Below, piece after piece: positions 35,700 to 45,744 of a stretch of DNA of 52,765 bases. This stretch comes from an uncultured Alphaproteobacteria bacterium (GTDB taxonomy: Bacteria; Pseudomonadota; Alphaproteobacteria; RF32; CAG-239): NCBI GenBank assembly GCA_944392225.1, contig CALXWB010000007.1:1-52765 (forward strand). The letters run 5' to 3'. Numbering within the stretch: the stretch's first letter is position 1; each line of letters starts with the position of its first letter. The position numbers and the translations under genes are program-made. Below the pieces are notes generated by a model, which saw only the letters and a list, made by a program, of their open reading frames with translations, made no database searches and was not told the DNA's origin.

Positions 35700-36155
35700 T
35701 TAAGCAACAACGTTAACTTTGCCGCCTGCTTTTTCAACAGCTGCAATGGCAGCCTTAGAAGCTGAATTTACGCTAATGGTAACATTGCTGGTGATAGCAC
35801 CGCGAGCCAACAGACGAACACCGTCAAGCTTTTTGGAGATAACACCGGCTTCCATCAAAGCATTCACATCAATAGAAGCAGCATTCAATTTACCGGCATC
35901 AACAGCTTTTTGGATGGTATCCAAATTAACAACTGCAAATGTTTTAGCAAAAGGATTCTTGAAACCGCGTTTCGGAAGTCTGCGGTAGATAGGCATTTGA
36001 CCGCCTTCAAAACCGTTAACAGCCACACCGGAACGAGATTTTTGACCTTTTTGACCGCGACCGGCGGTCTTACCGGAACCACTACCGATACCGCGAGCAA
36101 CACGCTTGCGAGATTTTCTGGCTCCTTCGTTGTCTCTAATTTCGTTTAATTTCAT
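35700..36155 (-). CDS. rplO: Ribosomal protein L15 (uL15)
   Basis: L15 is a late 50S assembly protein. [20 protein letters not shown] with [20 protein letters not shown] is the basic N-terminal extension that threads into 23S r[21 protein letters not shown] follows. 151 residues. It closes the spc transcript here and is followed by a terminator. A 71-bp gap to rpmD holds a small GCGAGG/CCTCGC hairpin (36192-36208). Confidence 0.98.
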   Translation of the reverse strand: MKLNEIRDNEGARKSRKRVARGIGSGSGKTAGRGQKGQKSRSGVAVNGFEGGQMPIYRRLPKRGFKNPFAKTFAVVNLDTIQKAVDAGKLNAASIDVNALMEAGVISKKLDGVRLLARGAITSNVTISVNSASKAAIAAVEKAGGKVNVVA

Positions 36156-36226
36156 TTTTCTTCACCTTAAACTTTTCAAAATCTTCCGGCAAGCGAGGCT
36201 CATCACCTCGCCTGTCTAACAGATTT

Positions 36227-36412
36227 TTATTCTTCGACTTTAACGAGGTGAGCCACTTTGCGGATCATACCTCTGATTGACGGAGTATCTTCCAATTCTC
36301 TAGTCTTGTACATTTTGTTCAAGCCCAAACCAATCAAGGTTTTTCTTTGAATCTCTGGACGACCGATCGGACTAGCGATTTGAGTAACTTTAATAGTCTT
36401 TTTATTAGCCAT
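36227..36412 (-). CDS. rpmD: Ribosomal protein L30 (uL30)
   Basis: 61 residues: [20 protein letters not shown] and [20 protein letters not shown] are the family signature. L30 binds 5S rRNA-proximal 23S helices. It starts 2 bp after rpsE. The position rpsE-rpmD-rplO is canonical. Confidence 0.97.
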   Translation of the reverse strand: MANKKTIKVTQIASPIGRPEIQRKTLIGLGLNKMYKTRELEDTPSIRGMIRKVAHLVKVEE

Positions 36413-36414
36413 TA

Positions 36415-36975
36415 TTAAGCCTCCTCAACCATTTTTGCGTTAGAAGAATTTTCGCGGCGGCTCACGATATCGCCAACCTTTTTACCTCTTTTAGCCGCAA
36501 CCATTCTCGGAGAGTTGATAGATTCCAAAGCGTTGAAAGTAGCTTTAATCATGTTATACGGGTTGTTAGAGCCCAAAGATTTAGCAACAACGTCTTGAAC
36601 ACCCAAAACTTCAAAAATAGCACGCAACGGACCACCGGCAATAACACCGGTACCGGCAGGAGCAGTTCTCAAATAAACCTTACCGGCGCCAAAATGACCG
36701 GCAACGTCATGGTGAAGAGTTCTGCCCTCACGCAGAGGAATGCGAACCATATTCTTTTTAGCTTCGTTTGTAGCTTTAGAAATAGCGTCAGGAACTTCGG
36801 TTGCTTTGCCTGTGCCATATCCGACGCGACCTTTTTGGTCACCGACAACGACAACGGCGGCAAAAGACATATTACGTCCGCCCTTAACGGTTTTAGCTAC
36901 GCGGTTAATATGAACCAGTTTTTCAACCAATTCATCTTTCTTTTCAGCCTTACGACGATCTACAGCTTGTGCCAT
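36415..36975 (-). CDS. rpsE: Ribosomal protein S5 (uS5)
   Basis: S5 sits at the mRNA entry and supports decoding fidelity. The double-stranded RNA-binding-like domain is seen in [20 protein letters not shown] and [20 protein letters not shown]; the C-terminal domain has [19 protein letters not shown]. 186 residues, with a short charged tail. The start follows a GGAGG-like site nine bases away (AGGAGGATTAA). Confidence 0.98.
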   Translation of the reverse strand: MAQAVDRRKAEKKDELVEKLVHINRVAKTVKGGRNMSFAAVVVVGDQKGRVGYGTGKATEVPDAISKATNEAKKNMVRIPLREGRTLHHDVAGHFGAGKVYLRTAPAGTGVIAGGPLRAIFEVLGVQDVVAKSLGSNNPYNMIKATFNALESINSPRMVAAKRGKKVGDIVSRRENSSNAKMVEEA

Positions 36976-36984
36976 TTAATCCTC

Positions 36985-37356
36985 CTAAAATTTCAGACCA
37001 GCTTCACGAGCTGCGTCAGCTAAAGCTTTTACACGACCGTGATAGATATAGCCGCCTCTATCGAAGACAACTTCACTAACACCATTCTTAACCGCTCTTT
37101 CAGCAACAGTTTTACCGATGAAGCTGGCAGCCTCAATGGTAGATGACTTTTTGATGTTATCGCGAATTTCTTTATCCAAAGTGGAAGCAGAAACAACGGT
37201 CACACCTTTGGTGTCATCAATAATCTGAGCGTAGATGTGCTTACCGCTGCGAAATACAGACAATCTCATCTTTCCATTCGCAGCTTTTTTCAAAGCAGCA
37301 CGAACGCGGTTTTTTCTTTTTTGATTTTTTTCAAACAATTTACTTGGCGTACTCAT
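36985..37356 (-). CDS. rplR: Ribosomal protein L18 (uL18)
   Basis: L18 bridges 5S rRNA to the 50S subunit. [20 protein letters not shown] and [24 protein letters not shown] are diagnostic. 123 residues with a basic N-terminal region ([20 protein letters not shown]-like) that contacts 5S rRNA. 9 bp from rpsE. Confidence 0.97.
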   Translation of the reverse strand: MSTPSKLFEKNQKRKNRVRAALKKAANGKMRLSVFRSGKHIYAQIIDDTKGVTVVSASTLDKEIRDNIKKSSTIEAASFIGKTVAERAVKNGVSEVVFDRGGYIYHGRVKALADAAREAGLKF

Positions 37357-37367
37357 TTGCTTAATCC

Positions 37368-37907
37368 TTATTTCTTCTTGCCTTCTTTACGACGGACATA
37401 TTCGCCAACATATCTGACACCTTTACCTTTATAGGGCTCAGGAGATCTGTAATCGCGGATTTCCGAGGCAACTTGACCAACCAATTGTTTATCGGCGCCA
37501 AATACGGAGATTTGGGTCGGAGATGCACAAGTAATTTTGATACCTTCAGGAATTTCAAAATCAATATCGTGAGAAAAACCTAAAGACAAAACCAATTTTT
37601 TAGTGCCTTCAACACGAGCTTTATAACCAACGCCGATAAGTTCCATATCTTTTTTGAAACCTTCGCTGACACCTTTGATCATGGTGTTGATATTAGCTCT
37701 GGTTGTTCCCCACAAAGCACGAGCTTGTTTAGAAGTAGACAACGGGGTTACAACGACAGTGTTGTTTTCCAATTTAGCGACTACGTGGCTGTCATCATAA
37801 GCGAGGCTTAATTCGCCCAATTTACCACTTGCTTTAACAACGTTACCGTTGATAGCAACATTAACGCCATTAGGGATAATAACAGGATATTTTCCAACTC
37901 TAGACAT
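37368..37907 (-). CDS. rplF: Ribosomal protein L6 (uL6)
   Basis: L6 lies near the sarcin-ricin loop and factor-binding site. [20 protein letters not shown] starts the first of two homologous beta domains; [21 protein letters not shown] ends the second. 179 residues, standard. Confidence 0.98.
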   Translation of the reverse strand: MSRVGKYPVIIPNGVNVAINGNVVKASGKLGELSLAYDDSHVVAKLENNTVVVTPLSTSKQARALWGTTRANINTMIKGVSEGFKKDMELIGVGYKARVEGTKKLVLSLGFSHDIDFEIPEGIKITCASPTQISVFGADKQLVGQVASEIRDYRSPEPYKGKGVRYVGEYVRRKEGKKK

Positions 37908-37919
37908 ATCAGTTTCTCC

Positions 37920-38318
37920 CTAAAATACTTGACAAAGAATTTCACCGCCAACGTTAGCTTTACGAGCTTCATGATCACTCATCACACCAGACGGTGTAGA
38001 GATGATAGAAATTCCTAAGCCGTTGTAAACTCTCGGCAAGTCTTTAACGCTTGAATAAACGCGACGACCCGGAGTAGAAACGCGGTAAATTTCGGTTATA
38101 ACGGAAGTACCTTCATGGTACTTTAATTTAATGTGAAGTTCATCAACACCGGCTCTGACATTAACCTTTTCATATCCGGCAATGTAGCCTTCTCTTTTGA
38201 GAACTTCCAACACATTTTCACGCAAGCGAGAAGCCGGAGATACGACCTCAGATTTTTTCGCTCTTTGTGCGTTTCTAATGCGTGTGAGCATATCGCCCAA
38301 AGGATCACTCATAGACAT
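37920..38318 (-). CDS. rpsH: Ribosomal protein S8 (uS8)
   Basis: S8 binds the central domain of 16S rRNA and, in enterobacteria, represses the spc operon. [20 protein letters not shown] and the C-terminal [20 protein letters not shown] are conserved. The first ATG follows TAGGAG by eight bases, adding two residues to the usual start. 132 residues. I could not recognise an S8-binding mimic in the rplE leader. Confidence 0.98.
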   Translation of the reverse strand: MSMSDPLGDMLTRIRNAQRAKKSEVVSPASRLRENVLEVLKREGYIAGYEKVNVRAGVDELHIKLKYHEGTSVITEIYRVSTPGRRVYSSVKDLPRVYNGLGISIISTPSGVMSDHEARKANVGGEILCQVF

Positions 38319-38329
38319 TCTCGATTCTC

Positions 38330-38635
38330 CTACCAGCTTGATTTAACTAAACCCGGGATTTCACCTCTGCCGGCTTTCTCGCGCAATTCAACACGAGCAA
38401 TACCGAACTTGCGGTAATATCCGCGAGAACGACCGGTCAACTTGCAGCGGTTTCTAAAACGGTTTGCTGCAGAGTTACGCGGCAGTTCTGCCAATTTCAA
38501 AGTCGCTTGGAATCTCTCCTCGGGAGAAATGGTTTTATCCATAACGATCTCTTTGAGTTTCAAACGGCGTGAAGCGAACTTCTTAGCCATTTTAGCTCTT
38601 TTCAAGTTTCTATAGATTTCACTTGTTTTTGCCAT
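38330..38635 (-). CDS. rpsN: Ribosomal protein S14 (uS14), zinc-less long form
   Basis: 101 residues ending [20 protein letters not shown] and [19 protein letters not shown]. Only one of the zinc-finger cysteines remains ([11 protein letters not shown]), so this is the long C-minus type typical of Proteobacteria. It assembles into the 30S head next to S3 and S10. Confidence 0.97.
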   Translation of the reverse strand: MAKTSEIYRNLKRAKMAKKFASRRLKLKEIVMDKTISPEERFQATLKLAELPRNSAANRFRNRCKLTGRSRGYYRKFGIARVELREKAGRGEIPGLVKSSW

Positions 38636-38649
38636 AGTTCAGTCTCCAC

Positions 38650-39189
38650 TTAGTTCTTGCACGGCAAGTTAAATGAGGTCAGAAGAGCTTTAGCTTCTTC
38701 ATCAGTCTTTGCACTGGTGCAGATGCAAACATCCAAACCGTGAATATTTTCAACTTTATCATAGTTGATTTCCGGGAAGATGATTTGCTCTTTAATACCG
38801 AAAGCAAAGTTACCGCGACCATCAAAGTTTTTACCGGTAATACCGTGGAAGTCACGAACACGCGGCAAAGCCATATTGATCAATCTTTCCAAGAACTCAT
38901 ACATTCTATCAGAACGCAGAGTTACTTTGCAGCCGATAGGCATACCTTCTCTGAGCTTGAAAGTGGCGATTGATTTGCGCGCATGGGTCAAAACGGGTTT
39001 TTGACCGGCAATCAAGGCCAATTCTTCAGCAGCAGTGTTGAGTTTTTTCTTATCGGTAACAGCGTCGCCGACACCAACGTTCAACACAATCTTTGTCAAC
39101 TTCGGAATCTCATGTGGGTTTTTGTAACCGAATTTTTCCACAAGAGATTTCTTAATGACCTCGTTATAAAGTTTTTCAAAATTAGTCAT
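38650..39189 (-). CDS. rplE: Ribosomal protein L5 (uL5)
   Basis: L5 binds 5S rRNA and contacts P-site t[43 protein letters not shown] and the C-terminal [20 protein letters not shown] are family hallmarks. 179 residues, 14 bp before rpsN. Confidence 0.98.
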   Translation of the reverse strand: MTNFEKLYNEVIKKSLVEKFGYKNPHEIPKLTKIVLNVGVGDAVTDKKKLNTAAEELALIAGQKPVLTHARKSIATFKLREGMPIGCKVTLRSDRMYEFLERLINMALPRVRDFHGITGKNFDGRGNFAFGIKEQIIFPEINYDKVENIHGLDVCICTSAKTDEEAKALLTSFNLPCKN

Positions 39190-39200
39190 TAGATTTTCCC

Positions 39201-39518
39201 CTATTTATCGATTACTTCACCGGATTTACGAGCGACGCGAACTTTTTTACCGTCAACTTCTTTGTAACCGACTTTGCTGGCTTTACCCGTTTTGGGGTCA
39301 ACAATGGCTACGTTAGAAACGTTGATGGGAGCTTCTTTCGTAACAATGCCGCCAGGAGTAGTTTGGCTGGGTTTGGTATGTCTTTTAACCAAGTTGATAC
39401 CTTGGACCACCACTTTACTCTCTTTAGGCAAAGCTTTTACGACTTCACCGGTTTTGCCTTTGTCTTCGCCGGACAAGACAATAACCTGATCGCCTTTTTT
39501 AATTTTCATCTTAGGCAT
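39201..39518 (-). CDS. rplX: Ribosomal protein L24 (uL24)
   Basis: An assembly-initiator 50S protein with a KOW motif: [20 protein letters not shown] (about residues 7-26). 105 residues. It begins one base after the rplN stop. Confidence 0.97.
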   Translation of the reverse strand: MPKMKIKKGDQVIVLSGEDKGKTGEVVKALPKESKVVVQGINLVKRHTKPSQTTPGGIVTKEAPINVSNVAIVDPKTGKASKVGYKEVDGKKVRVARKSGEVIDK

Positions 39519-39519
39519 A

Positions 39520-39888
39520 TTATAAAACCTCCGGTGCTAACGAAATTATTTTCATAAATTTCTTTGCACGCAATTCTCTGGTAACGGGGCCAAAGATACG
39601 AGTACCGATAGGCTCGCCGTCCTTATTAATCAGAACTGCAGCGTTTTTGTCAAAACGGATAACACTACCGTCTTTACGTCTGATGTCAGAAGCTGTTCTA
39701 ACAATCACAGCTTTTTGCACATCACCTTTTTTCACGCGTCCTTTTGGGATAGCGTTTGTAACAGAAACTACAATCACATCGCCGACCGAAGCATGCATTC
39801 TCTTGGAACCGCCAAGAACTTTAATGCACTGCACCTGACGAGCACCTGAGTTATCAGCTACATCAAGGTTGGTTTGCATCTGTATCAT
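39520..39888 (-). CDS. rplN: Ribosomal protein L14 (uL14)
   Basis: L14 contributes to intersubunit bridges. [20 protein letters not shown] and [20 protein letters not shown] are nearly invariant in the family. 122 residues. Confidence 0.98.
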   Translation of the reverse strand: MIQMQTNLDVADNSGARQVQCIKVLGGSKRMHASVGDVIVVSVTNAIPKGRVKKGDVQKAVIVRTASDIRRKDGSVIRFDKNAAVLINKDGEPIGTRIFGPVTRELRAKKFMKIISLAPEVL

Positions 39889-39907
39889 TTTTTAATTCCT
39901 TCTTTTT

Positions 39908-40144
39908 CTAGGCGTTATTAACGATTACAGTCCAAGTTTTGGTCTTAGAATATGGTCTTGATTCTTCAATCGAAACCACATCGCCGACTTTGAACTGATT
40001 GTTTTCATCGTGGGCAGCATACTTTTTGCTTTTACGAATGAATTTTTTATAAACAGGGTGCATAACTTGACGTTCAACTTTAACGACAACTGTCTTGTCC
40101 TGTTTATCGCTTACAACAACACCTTGAAGAATTCTTTTAGGCAT
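39908..40144 (-). CDS. rpsQ: Ribosomal protein S17 (uS17)
   Basis: A 78-residue OB-fold protein that stabilises the 30S body: [20 protein letters not shown] and [20 protein letters not shown] are characteristic. 19 bp separate it from rplN. Confidence 0.97.
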   Translation of the reverse strand: MPKRILQGVVVSDKQDKTVVVKVERQVMHPVYKKFIRKSKKYAAHDENNQFKVGDVVSIEESRPYSKTKTWTVIVNNA

Positions 40145-40154
40145 ATCGTTTCTC

Positions 40155-40352
40155 CTAACTATTCTTCTTGCGCTCAGCGATGAGCGTGTTGATTTTTGCT
40201 ATTTCTCTACGGACATTTCTTATTACAGCAGAATTTTGCAATTGTCCAGTAGATTGTTGTACTCTTAAGTTAAATTGTTCTTTTTTCTTTTCGAGCAATT
40301 TAGCATTAAGTTCATCAATAGTCATAGCACGAAGATCTTTAACTTTAAGCAT
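40155..40352 (-). CDS. rpmC: Ribosomal protein L29 (uL29)
   Basis: 65 residues, two helices: [20 protein letters not shown] and [21 protein letters not shown]29 sits next to the exit tunnel near SRP and trigger factor. Its start overlaps the end of rplP by 8 bp. Confidence 0.96.
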   Translation of the reverse strand: MLKVKDLRAMTIDELNAKLLEKKKEQFNLRVQQSTGQLQNSAVIRNVRREIAKINTLIAERKKNS

Positions 40353-40782
40353 TAGCTTCTACTCCTTGCTCTGATTTCAATTTTTTAACAAATTTGGTTT
40401 TGATTGGGAGTTTGGCTGCGCCCAAAGCAAAAGCTGTGCGAGCTGTTTCTTCATCAATACCATCTGCTTCGAACATAATGCGACCCGGTTTAACGCGTGC
40501 GCACCAGTATTCGACAGATCCTTTACCTTTACCCATACGAACTTCAGCAGGTTTGTCTGAAACAGGAACGTCTGGGAAAATTCTGATCCATACTCTTCCG
40601 GCTCTTTTCATTTCACGAGTGATTGCACGACGAGCAGCCTCAATTTGGCGAGCTGTAATACGATCAGGTGTAAGAGCTTTCAATCCATATGAACCGAAAC
40701 TTAATTCTGTGCCGCCCTTAGCATTGCCGTGAATACGGCCTTTGTGCTGTTTGCGGAACTTTAATCTTTTTGGACTTAACAT
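40345..40782 (-). CDS. rplP: Ribosomal protein L16 (uL16)
   Basis: L16 supports A-site tRNA accommodation. [20 protein letters not shown] and the loop [20 protein letters not shown], with the arginine hydroxylated in some bacteria, are conserved. 145 residues with a short Glu/Ala tail that overlaps rpmC. Confidence 0.98.
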   Translation of the reverse strand: MLSPKRLKFRKQHKGRIHGNAKGGTELSFGSYGLKALTPDRITARQIEAARRAITREMKRAGRVWIRIFPDVPVSDKPAEVRMGKGKGSVEYWCARVKPGRIMFEADGIDEETARTAFALGAAKLPIKTKFVKKLKSEQGVEANA

Positions 40783-40801
40783 CTTATTTTAACCTCAAAA
40801 A

Positions 40802-41470
40802 TTATTTCTGTTCAGCCAACTTTTTGTCCTGAGCCATCGGATCATGAGCCATAATATCGCCCTTATAGATCCAAACTTTAACGCCGCAGGCACCGTAAGT
40901 TGTGTGAGCCGTAGAGGTTGCATAATCAATGTCAGCGCGCAATGTGTGCAAGGGAACACGACCTTCACGATAGTATTCTGTTCTTGCAATTTCAGCACCG
41001 CCTAAACGGCCTGAGCAGCTAACTTTGATACCTTCTGCACCCAAACGAAGAGCAGATTGCATAACTCTCTTCATGGCACGACGGAAAGCAACACGGCGTT
41101 CCAATTGTTGTGCAACAGAGTCAGCAACCAACTGAGCATCGAGCTCAGGTTTTCTAACTTCCAAAATGTTCAATTGGACTTCAGAGTCAGTCATTTTCTG
41201 AATTTGGCTTCTCAAATTCTCAATGTCTTGACCTTTTTTACCAATTACAACACCCGGTCTTGCAGAATGAATAGTAACTCTAGCCTTTTTGGCAGGACGC
41301 TCGATAACAATCTTGCTTACGCCGGCTTGAGCCAATTTCTCTTTCAAGAAATCTTTAATTTTCAAATCTTCGTGCAGGTAATCAGCATATTTTTCATCTG
41401 CATACCAACGAGAGTCCCAAGTGCGGTTAACTCCAAGACGAAGACCTGTAGGATTAACTTTTTGTCCCAT
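40802..41470 (-). CDS. rpsC: Ribosomal protein S3 (uS3)
   Basis: S3 forms the mRNA entry channel. [20 protein letters not shown] begins after GGGGAGTAAGTTA; an upstream extension inside rplV is not used. A type II KH domain ([20 protein letters not shown]) and the C-terminal domain with [13 protein letters not shown]-like [20 protein letters not shown] follow. 222 residues. Confidence 0.98.
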   Translation of the reverse strand: MGQKVNPTGLRLGVNRTWDSRWYADEKYADYLHEDLKIKDFLKEKLAQAGVSKIVIERPAKKARVTIHSARPGVVIGKKGQDIENLRSQIQKMTDSEVQLNILEVRKPELDAQLVADSVAQQLERRVAFRRAMKRVMQSALRLGAEGIKVSCSGRLGGAEIARTEYYREGRVPLHTLRADIDYATSTAHTTYGACGVKVWIYKGDIMAHDPMAQDKKLAEQK

Positions 41471-41474
41471 TAAC

Positions 41475-41849
41475 TTACTCCCCACGCTCAGATACAACGA
41501 TTGTTAAGTTAGAGAAGGGTTTCAGAACTCTTGCTCCTCTACCGCGGCCTCTAGCGTGCATACGTTTCATTACCAAACCTTTGCCGACATAAGCTTCTTT
41601 AACAAAAAGCTTATCGATGTTTAACTGATGGTTGTTTTCAGCATTTGCAATAGCAGATTGTAAAACAGCCAAGGCAGCTTTTGCAATTCTCTTCTTGGAA
41701 AAAGTAAGTTCTGCAATAGCTTTTTCAGCATTCATACCACGGATGGTTTGAGCAACTAAGTTCAGTTTACGCGGACTTGTGCGAATAGCATTACAAATAG
41801 CAATAGCTGATTTTGCGTCTACTCTTCTTTCATTTTTAGTCTGAGCCAT
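41475..41849 (-). CDS. rplV: Ribosomal protein L22 (uL22)
   Basis: L22 lines the exit tunnel with its long beta hairpin, visible as [36 protein letters not shown] is the conserved core. 124 residues. Changes in the hairpin confer macrolide resistance in other species; nothing abnormal can be judged here. Confidence 0.98.
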   Translation of the reverse strand: MAQTKNERRVDAKSAIAICNAIRTSPRKLNLVAQTIRGMNAEKAIAELTFSKKRIAKAALAVLQSAIANAENNHQLNIDKLFVKEAYVGKGLVMKRMHARGRGRGARVLKPFSNLTIVVSERGE

Positions 41850-41851
41850 AA

Positions 41852-42130
41852 TTAACCTCTCTTAGCTTTTTTATCAGCGGCGTGGCCATAGAAGGTACGT
41901 GTCGGAGCAAATTCGCCGAACTTGTGACCAACCATGTCTTCGGTAACCAAAACCGGAATAAATTTGTGGCCGTTGTGAACACCGAATGTCAAACCGACGA
42001 ATTGCGGCAACATGGTGGAACGACGAGACCAAATTTTGATTACTTCGTTCTTGCTAGAATTTCTAGCATTTGCAGCTTTTTTCAGAAGATAGCCATCAAC
42101 GAAAGGGCCTTTCCATACGGAACGTGTCAT
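41852..42130 (-). CDS. rpsS: Ribosomal protein S19 (uS19)
   Basis: 92 residues with [20 protein letters not shown] and [20 protein letters not shown], the latter binding 16S rRNA in the head. [20 protein letters not shown] completes the core. It is 2 bp from rplV. Confidence 0.98.
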   Translation of the reverse strand: MTRSVWKGPFVDGYLLKKAANARNSSKNEVIKIWSRRSTMLPQFVGLTFGVHNGHKFIPVLVTEDMVGHKFGEFAPTRTFYGHAADKKAKRG

Positions 42131-42145
42131 TAGCTTTTCTCCCTA

Positions 42146-42979
42146 TTATTTCTTATTTTCATGACGGCTTCTCATAATGAACTTATCCGTCTTCTTGTTA
42201 GTACGAGTCTTATAACCCTTAGTCGGTTTACCCCAAGGAGTTGTCGGATGACGACCGCCGGAGGTTCTACCTTCACCACCACCCATCGGGTGATCAACAG
42301 GGTTCATAGCAACACCACGGGAAACAGGTCTCATACCCAACCAACGAGCGCGACCGGCTTTACCCAATGATCTGTTTTGGTTATCCGGGTTAGAAACAGC
42401 ACCGACAGTAGCCAAGCACTCTTCACGAACAACACGGAGTTCACCAGAGCTCAATTTCAACTGAGCATAACCGGCGTCTTTACCAACGAGTTGAGCATAG
42501 CAACCGGCAGAACGAACCAATTGGCCGCCTTTACCAGCTTTGAGTTCAACGTTGTGAATAATAGTACCAACCGGCATATTTTTCAAAGGCATTGCGTTAC
42601 CCGGTTTAATATCTGCTTTGTCGGCAGAAATGATTTTATCACCGGATTTAATTCTTTGAGGAGCCAAGATATAAGCCTTTTCGCCATCTTCATAGCTAAT
42701 CAAAGCGATGAAAGCTGAACGGTTAGGATCATATTCGATTCTCTCAACAGTAGCCTCTACATTCATTTTGTTACGTTTAAAGTCAATAACGCGCAATTTG
42801 CGTTTATGACCGCCACCAATTCTACGACTAGTAACGTGACCAAAATTATCACGTCCGCCAGTTTTTGTCAAACCAATAGTCAAAGATTTCTCAGGGGCTC
42901 CTTTATAAAGCTCGGATCTATCAACGATTACAAGCTGACGAAGTCCAGGAGAAGTGGGCTTATAATTTTTCAATGCCAT
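42146..42979 (-). CDS. rplB: Ribosomal protein L2 (uL2)
   Basis: L2 is essential for subunit association and lies near the peptidyl transferase centre. [20 protein letters not shown] and the C-terminal [20 protein letters not shown] (with the essential histidine) are intact. 277 residues, standard. Confidence 0.98.
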   Translation of the reverse strand: MALKNYKPTSPGLRQLVIVDRSELYKGAPEKSLTIGLTKTGGRDNFGHVTSRRIGGGHKRKLRVIDFKRNKMNVEATVERIEYDPNRSAFIALISYEDGEKAYILAPQRIKSGDKIISADKADIKPGNAMPLKNMPVGTIIHNVELKAGKGGQLVRSAGCYAQLVGKDAGYAQLKLSSGELRVVREECLATVGAVSNPDNQNRSLGKAGRARWLGMRPVSRGVAMNPVDHPMGGGEGRTSGGRHPTTPWGKPTKGYKTRTNKKTDKFIMRSRHENKK

Positions 42980-42982
42980 GTC

Positions 42983-43300
42983 TTATATTCCTGTAGTAAC
43001 ATCAATATTTTGACCTTCGGCCAAAGTAACAACAGCTTTTTTGTAGTCAGAACGTTGACCGACAAAACCTCTGAAGCGTTTTACTTTACCGAATTGACGA
43101 ATTGTATTAACTTTGTTTACTGTAACGTTAAAGATGTTTTCAACGGCAGCTTTAACATCATCTTTAGTAGCAGACAAAGGAACCAAGAAGGTCACTTTAC
43201 CAGCTTCTGAAGAAATCATAGATTTTTCAGTAATAACCGGACGTACGATAGTGTCATACATCTTAGCGGTTACATTGTTTGATTTTTTAGAGTTACTCAT
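42983..43300 (-). CDS. rplW: Ribosomal protein L23 (uL23)
   Basis: L23 is the docking site for trigger factor and SRP at the exit tunnel. [20 protein letters not shown] is the conserved beginning. I use the ATG at 43298-43300, in an ATGA overlap with the rplD stop and after GGGAGAAAGATTGAA; a TTG at 43321 would extend into rplD. 105 residues. Confidence 0.95.
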   Translation of the reverse strand: MSNSKKSNNVTAKMYDTIVRPVITEKSMISSEAGKVTFLVPLSATKDDVKAAVENIFNVTVNKVNTIRQFGKVKRFRGFVGQRSDYKKAVVTLAEGQNIDVTTGI

Positions 43301-43917
43301 TTCAATCTTTCTCCCAAGCAAACAACCGCATCTTTAGTCAATACCAATTTGTCTTTTCTCAAGATGTCGTATACATTGGCACCGATTGTCGGCAAAACAT
43401 CAACGCCGATAATGTTTCTGGAAGCCAATGCAAAGTTTTCATCAACTTCTTTACCATCGATAAACAAGCAGTTTGTCAAGCCGCAAGCTGCCAATTTGCT
43501 TTGCAAATCTTTAGTTTTCGGAGCAGACAATTTAGCTTCGTCGATGATAACGAGATTACCCTCTTTAGCCTTAGCAGAGAGAGCAGTTTTCAAACCGAGT
43601 TTTCTAAACTTCTTGGTCAGTTCGTGTGAGTGGTCGCGAACAACGGGACCAAATACAACGCCACCTTTTCTAAACTGAGTACCTTTGCGAGAACCTTGAC
43701 GAGCATTACCTGAACCTTTTTGTTTGAACGGTTTTGCAGGTGTCAAAGCAACTTCACTGCGGCCTTTGGTTTTGTGGTTACCAGATTGCAATCTGGCCAA
43801 CTGCCAATTTACAACGCGGTGCAAAATGTCAGCGCGAACTTCCAAGCCAAAAATAGACTCGTCAAGCTCAATTGAACCAACATTTTTATTATCTAAATTC
43901 AAGATGTCCTGTTTCAT
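43297..43917 (-). CDS. rplD: Ribosomal protein L4 (uL4)
   Basis: L4 reaches into the exit tunnel and in E. coli also represses its own S10 operon. [20 protein letters not shown] and [19 protein letters not shown] form the tunnel loop; [14 protein letters not shown] ends it. 206 residues. A leader hairpin upstream of rpsJ could be its target, but this is untested. Confidence 0.98.
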   Translation of the reverse strand: MKQDILNLDNKNVGSIELDESIFGLEVRADILHRVVNWQLARLQSGNHKTKGRSEVALTPAKPFKQKGSGNARQGSRKGTQFRKGGVVFGPVVRDHSHELTKKFRKLGLKTALSAKAKEGNLVIIDEAKLSAPKTKDLQSKLAACGLTNCLFIDGKEVDENFALASRNIIGVDVLPTIGANVYDILRKDKLVLTKDAVVCLGERLK

Positions 43918-43937
43918 AATTTACTTTCCTTTTTCCA

Positions 43938-44663
43938 TTATGCATTCTCAGCTGAAGTAGTTTCAGCTTTAGCTGCAACAGGTTCATCAACTTTCTTCAA
44001 ACCGGCAGGCATCGGCAAGTTAGAAGCAGCAGCTTTCTTTACGGCATCGGTAACGTAAACCCAAGCGTTTTCACCACCCGGAACGGCACCTTTAACCATA
44101 ATAAGACCTCTGCCGGCATCAATAGCGGCAACTTTCAAGTTTTGAACGGTAACGCGTTCATCACCCATATGGCCGGCCATTTTTTTGCCTTTGAATACCT
44201 TACCTGGATCTTGTCTTTGTCCTGTAGAACCATGAGCGCGGTGAGAAATGGATACACCGTGAGATGCTTCCAAACCGGCAAAGTTATGACGTTTCATAAC
44301 ACCGGCAAAACCTTTACCTTTTGAAGTTGAGCAAACATCAACATATTGACCAGCAACAAAGTGTTCTACAGATAATTCGCTGCCGACAGGAAGCAAGCAG
44401 TCTTCAGAAACTCTGAATTCAGCGAGCTTTTTCTTCGGCTCAACATTAGCTTTAGCGAAATGTCCTTTAAGAGGTTTGGATACGTTTTTAGCTTTGACAG
44501 CACCTGTTCCGAGTTGAACAGCTGTATATCCGTCTCTTTCTTGAGTTTTGACATCAACAACTTGCAAGTTGTCAACGGCCAAAACGGTAACCGGGGTATG
44601 AGAACCGTCAGCAACGAAAATGCGAGACATTCCAAGCTTTTTTGCGATCAGACCCGTACGCAT
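43938..44663 (-). CDS. rplC: Ribosomal protein L3 (uL3)
   Basis: L3 initiates 50S assembly. [20 protein letters not shown] opens it; the loop [20 protein letters not shown], with the glutamine methylated in E. coli, and [20 protein letters not shown] are conserved. 241 residues because of a C-terminal tail ([13 protein letters not shown]) beyond the usual ~210. Confidence 0.98.
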   Translation of the reverse strand: MRTGLIAKKLGMSRIFVADGSHTPVTVLAVDNLQVVDVKTQERDGYTAVQLGTGAVKAKNVSKPLKGHFAKANVEPKKKLAEFRVSEDCLLPVGSELSVEHFVAGQYVDVCSTSKGKGFAGVMKRHNFAGLEASHGVSISHRAHGSTGQRQDPGKVFKGKKMAGHMGDERVTVQNLKVAAIDAGRGLIMVKGAVPGGENAWVYVTDAVKKAAASNLPMPAGLKKVDEPVAAKAETTSAENA

Positions 44664-44727
44664 TATTATTTTTTCCTTTTCTAATTGGTTGACAATCTAT
44701 CAAAGTAAACTGCCAACATTAAATTAA

Positions 44728-45039
44728 TTACAATTTGATTTCTACATTAACACCGGCAGCCAAATCAAGCTTCATCAAAGCATCAACTGTTTGCGGTGTG
44801 GGATCTACGATATCAAGAAGTCTTTTGTGAGTTCTGATCTCGAATTGTTCACGAGATTTTTTATCTACGTGCGGAGACATATTTACAGTAAACTTCTCAA
44901 TTTGAGTAGGCAGAGGAATAGGTCCTCTTACATTTGCCCCGGTTCTTTTAGCCGTGTGCACGATTTCTTTGGTAGAAAGGTCGAGCAAGCGATGGTCAAA
45001 AGCCTTGAGGCGAATTCTGATATTTTGTGTTTCCATCAT
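44728..45039 (-). CDS. rpsJ: Ribosomal protein S10 (uS10)
   Basis: S10 is a 30S head protein and also NusE in antitermination. [20 protein letters not shown] and [20 protein letters not shown] are diagnostic. 103 residues; two adjacent ATGs are possible, with TAGGAAT upstream. It is first in the S10-spc-alpha cluster in this window; tuf, fusA, rpsG and rpsL are not directly upstream. Confidence 0.98.
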   Translation of the reverse strand: MMETQNIRIRLKAFDHRLLDLSTKEIVHTAKRTGANVRGPIPLPTQIEKFTVNMSPHVDKKSREQFEIRTHKRLLDIVDPTPQTVDALMKLDLAAGVNVEIKL

Positions 45040-45086
45040 TTTAAATTTTATTCCTATAACTAGACAGTAAAATTTTAGTCACAAAA

Positions 45087-45118
45087 TTTTAGATGTGGTA
45101 AAACCCTACCATCTAAAA
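45087..45118 (-). promoter_or_regulatory. S10 operon leader hairpin
   Basis: Minus strand TTTTAGATGGTA-GGGTTT-TACCACATCTAAAA: a 12-bp stem with a two-base bulge, about 50 nt before the rpsJ ATG and without a U-run. It is a candidate autoregulatory element of the S10 operon. Confidence 0.45.
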
Positions 45119-45222
45119 AGTTAAACTCAACAAATCATTGGAAAATCAATAACTTGTGTTATGGTTTATATCGCATTTTCAGGGCAGATTCGCACCTTTT
45201 CCCTCAAATGCAAAGGCTTTGT

Positions 45223-45250
45223 AACATAATTGAGTCTAATTTGCAAGCAA
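45223..45250 (-). promoter_or_regulatory. Candidate promoter of the S10 operon
   Basis: Minus strand: TTGCTT (45245-45250), 16-nt spacer, TATGTT (45223-45228). The implied transcript has a leader of about 180 nt that includes the hairpin at 45087-45118. Confidence 0.4.
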
Positions 45251-45315
45251 AAAATTGCATAATTTTGCATTTTTTTCAAGGCTTAAAACCTTATCCAGAC
45301 TCTTGTTGAGTCAGG

Positions 45316-45344
45316 TTGACAAAATTTTTAAATTCGAGTCTATT
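45316..45344 (+). promoter_or_regulatory. Plus-strand promoter-like sequence upstream of a terminator
   Basis: TTGACA (45316-45321), 17-nt spacer, TCTATT (45339-45344). The only downstream element on this strand is the terminator at 45403-45443, so it could produce a short RNA of about 90 nt. Confidence 0.3.
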
Positions 45345-45402
45345 TTTTGCAGAAAAACCAAAAATTTATGGAATCGATTCAAAGACTTACTTCATTTAAA
45401 CC

Positions 45403-45443
45403 AAAAAAAAGCACCTCACTTTTACAAGTGAAATGCTTTTTTA
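45403..45443. terminator. Bidirectional terminator after the 45446-45724 gene
   Basis: AAAAAAGCACCTCACTT-TTAC-AAGTGAAATGCTTTTTT. A very similar hairpin follows the 46357-47115 gene's upstream neighbour region at 46294-46336, suggesting duplication of a gene-terminator unit. Confidence 0.8.
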
Positions 45444-45445
45444 TC

Positions 45446-45724
45446 TCAGACCTCAGCCAAGTTCTCTTTCAAATTTTGCAAAATGGCTAAAATTTCTTCT
45501 TTTTTCATGTCTTGACTGAGCACAACATCACGTTCGAGCACAAAAAAACTGTTTTCAAATGCTTTGCGCATTTTGTCTGATTTTTTGATGTGTAACTCTT
45601 CAATACCGTAAACTGTCACCGCAGCACACCATAAATGCACGCGCAGATCTGTTTCCTCAGGCAAGAGGCTGACACCGTCAAACCCCCAGTCTTCCAATTT
45701 CTTAATAATTTCTAACGTTTCCAT
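45446..45724 (-). CDS. Unknown acidic protein, 92 aa
   Basis: A soluble 92-residue protein (METLEIIKKLEDWGFDGVSL, CAAVTVYGIEELHIKKSDKM, C-terminal helix MKKEEILAILQNLKENLAEV). No family recognised and no signal or membrane segment. It is 20 bp downstream of the 45745 gene and likely cotranscribed with it. The ATG follows AATATAAATT without a ribosome-binding site. Confidence 0.65.
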   Translation of the reverse strand: METLEIIKKLEDWGFDGVSLLPEETDLRVHLWCAAVTVYGIEELHIKKSDKMRKAFENSFFVLERDVVLSQDMKKEEILAILQNLKENLAEV

Positions 45725-45744
45725 AATTTATATTATTAAGATTT

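Larger units (their letters stand above)
45040..45445. other. rpsJ upstream region: leader hairpin, promoters, terminator
   Basis: No gene is supported in these 406 bp. They contain the rpsJ leader hairpin (45087-45118), a minus-strand promoter candidate (45223-45250), a plus-strand promoter-like pair (45316-45344) and a terminator (45403-45443). The motif GAGTC occurs three times (45231-45236, 45307-45312, 45334-45340 regions). Confidence 0.5.
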
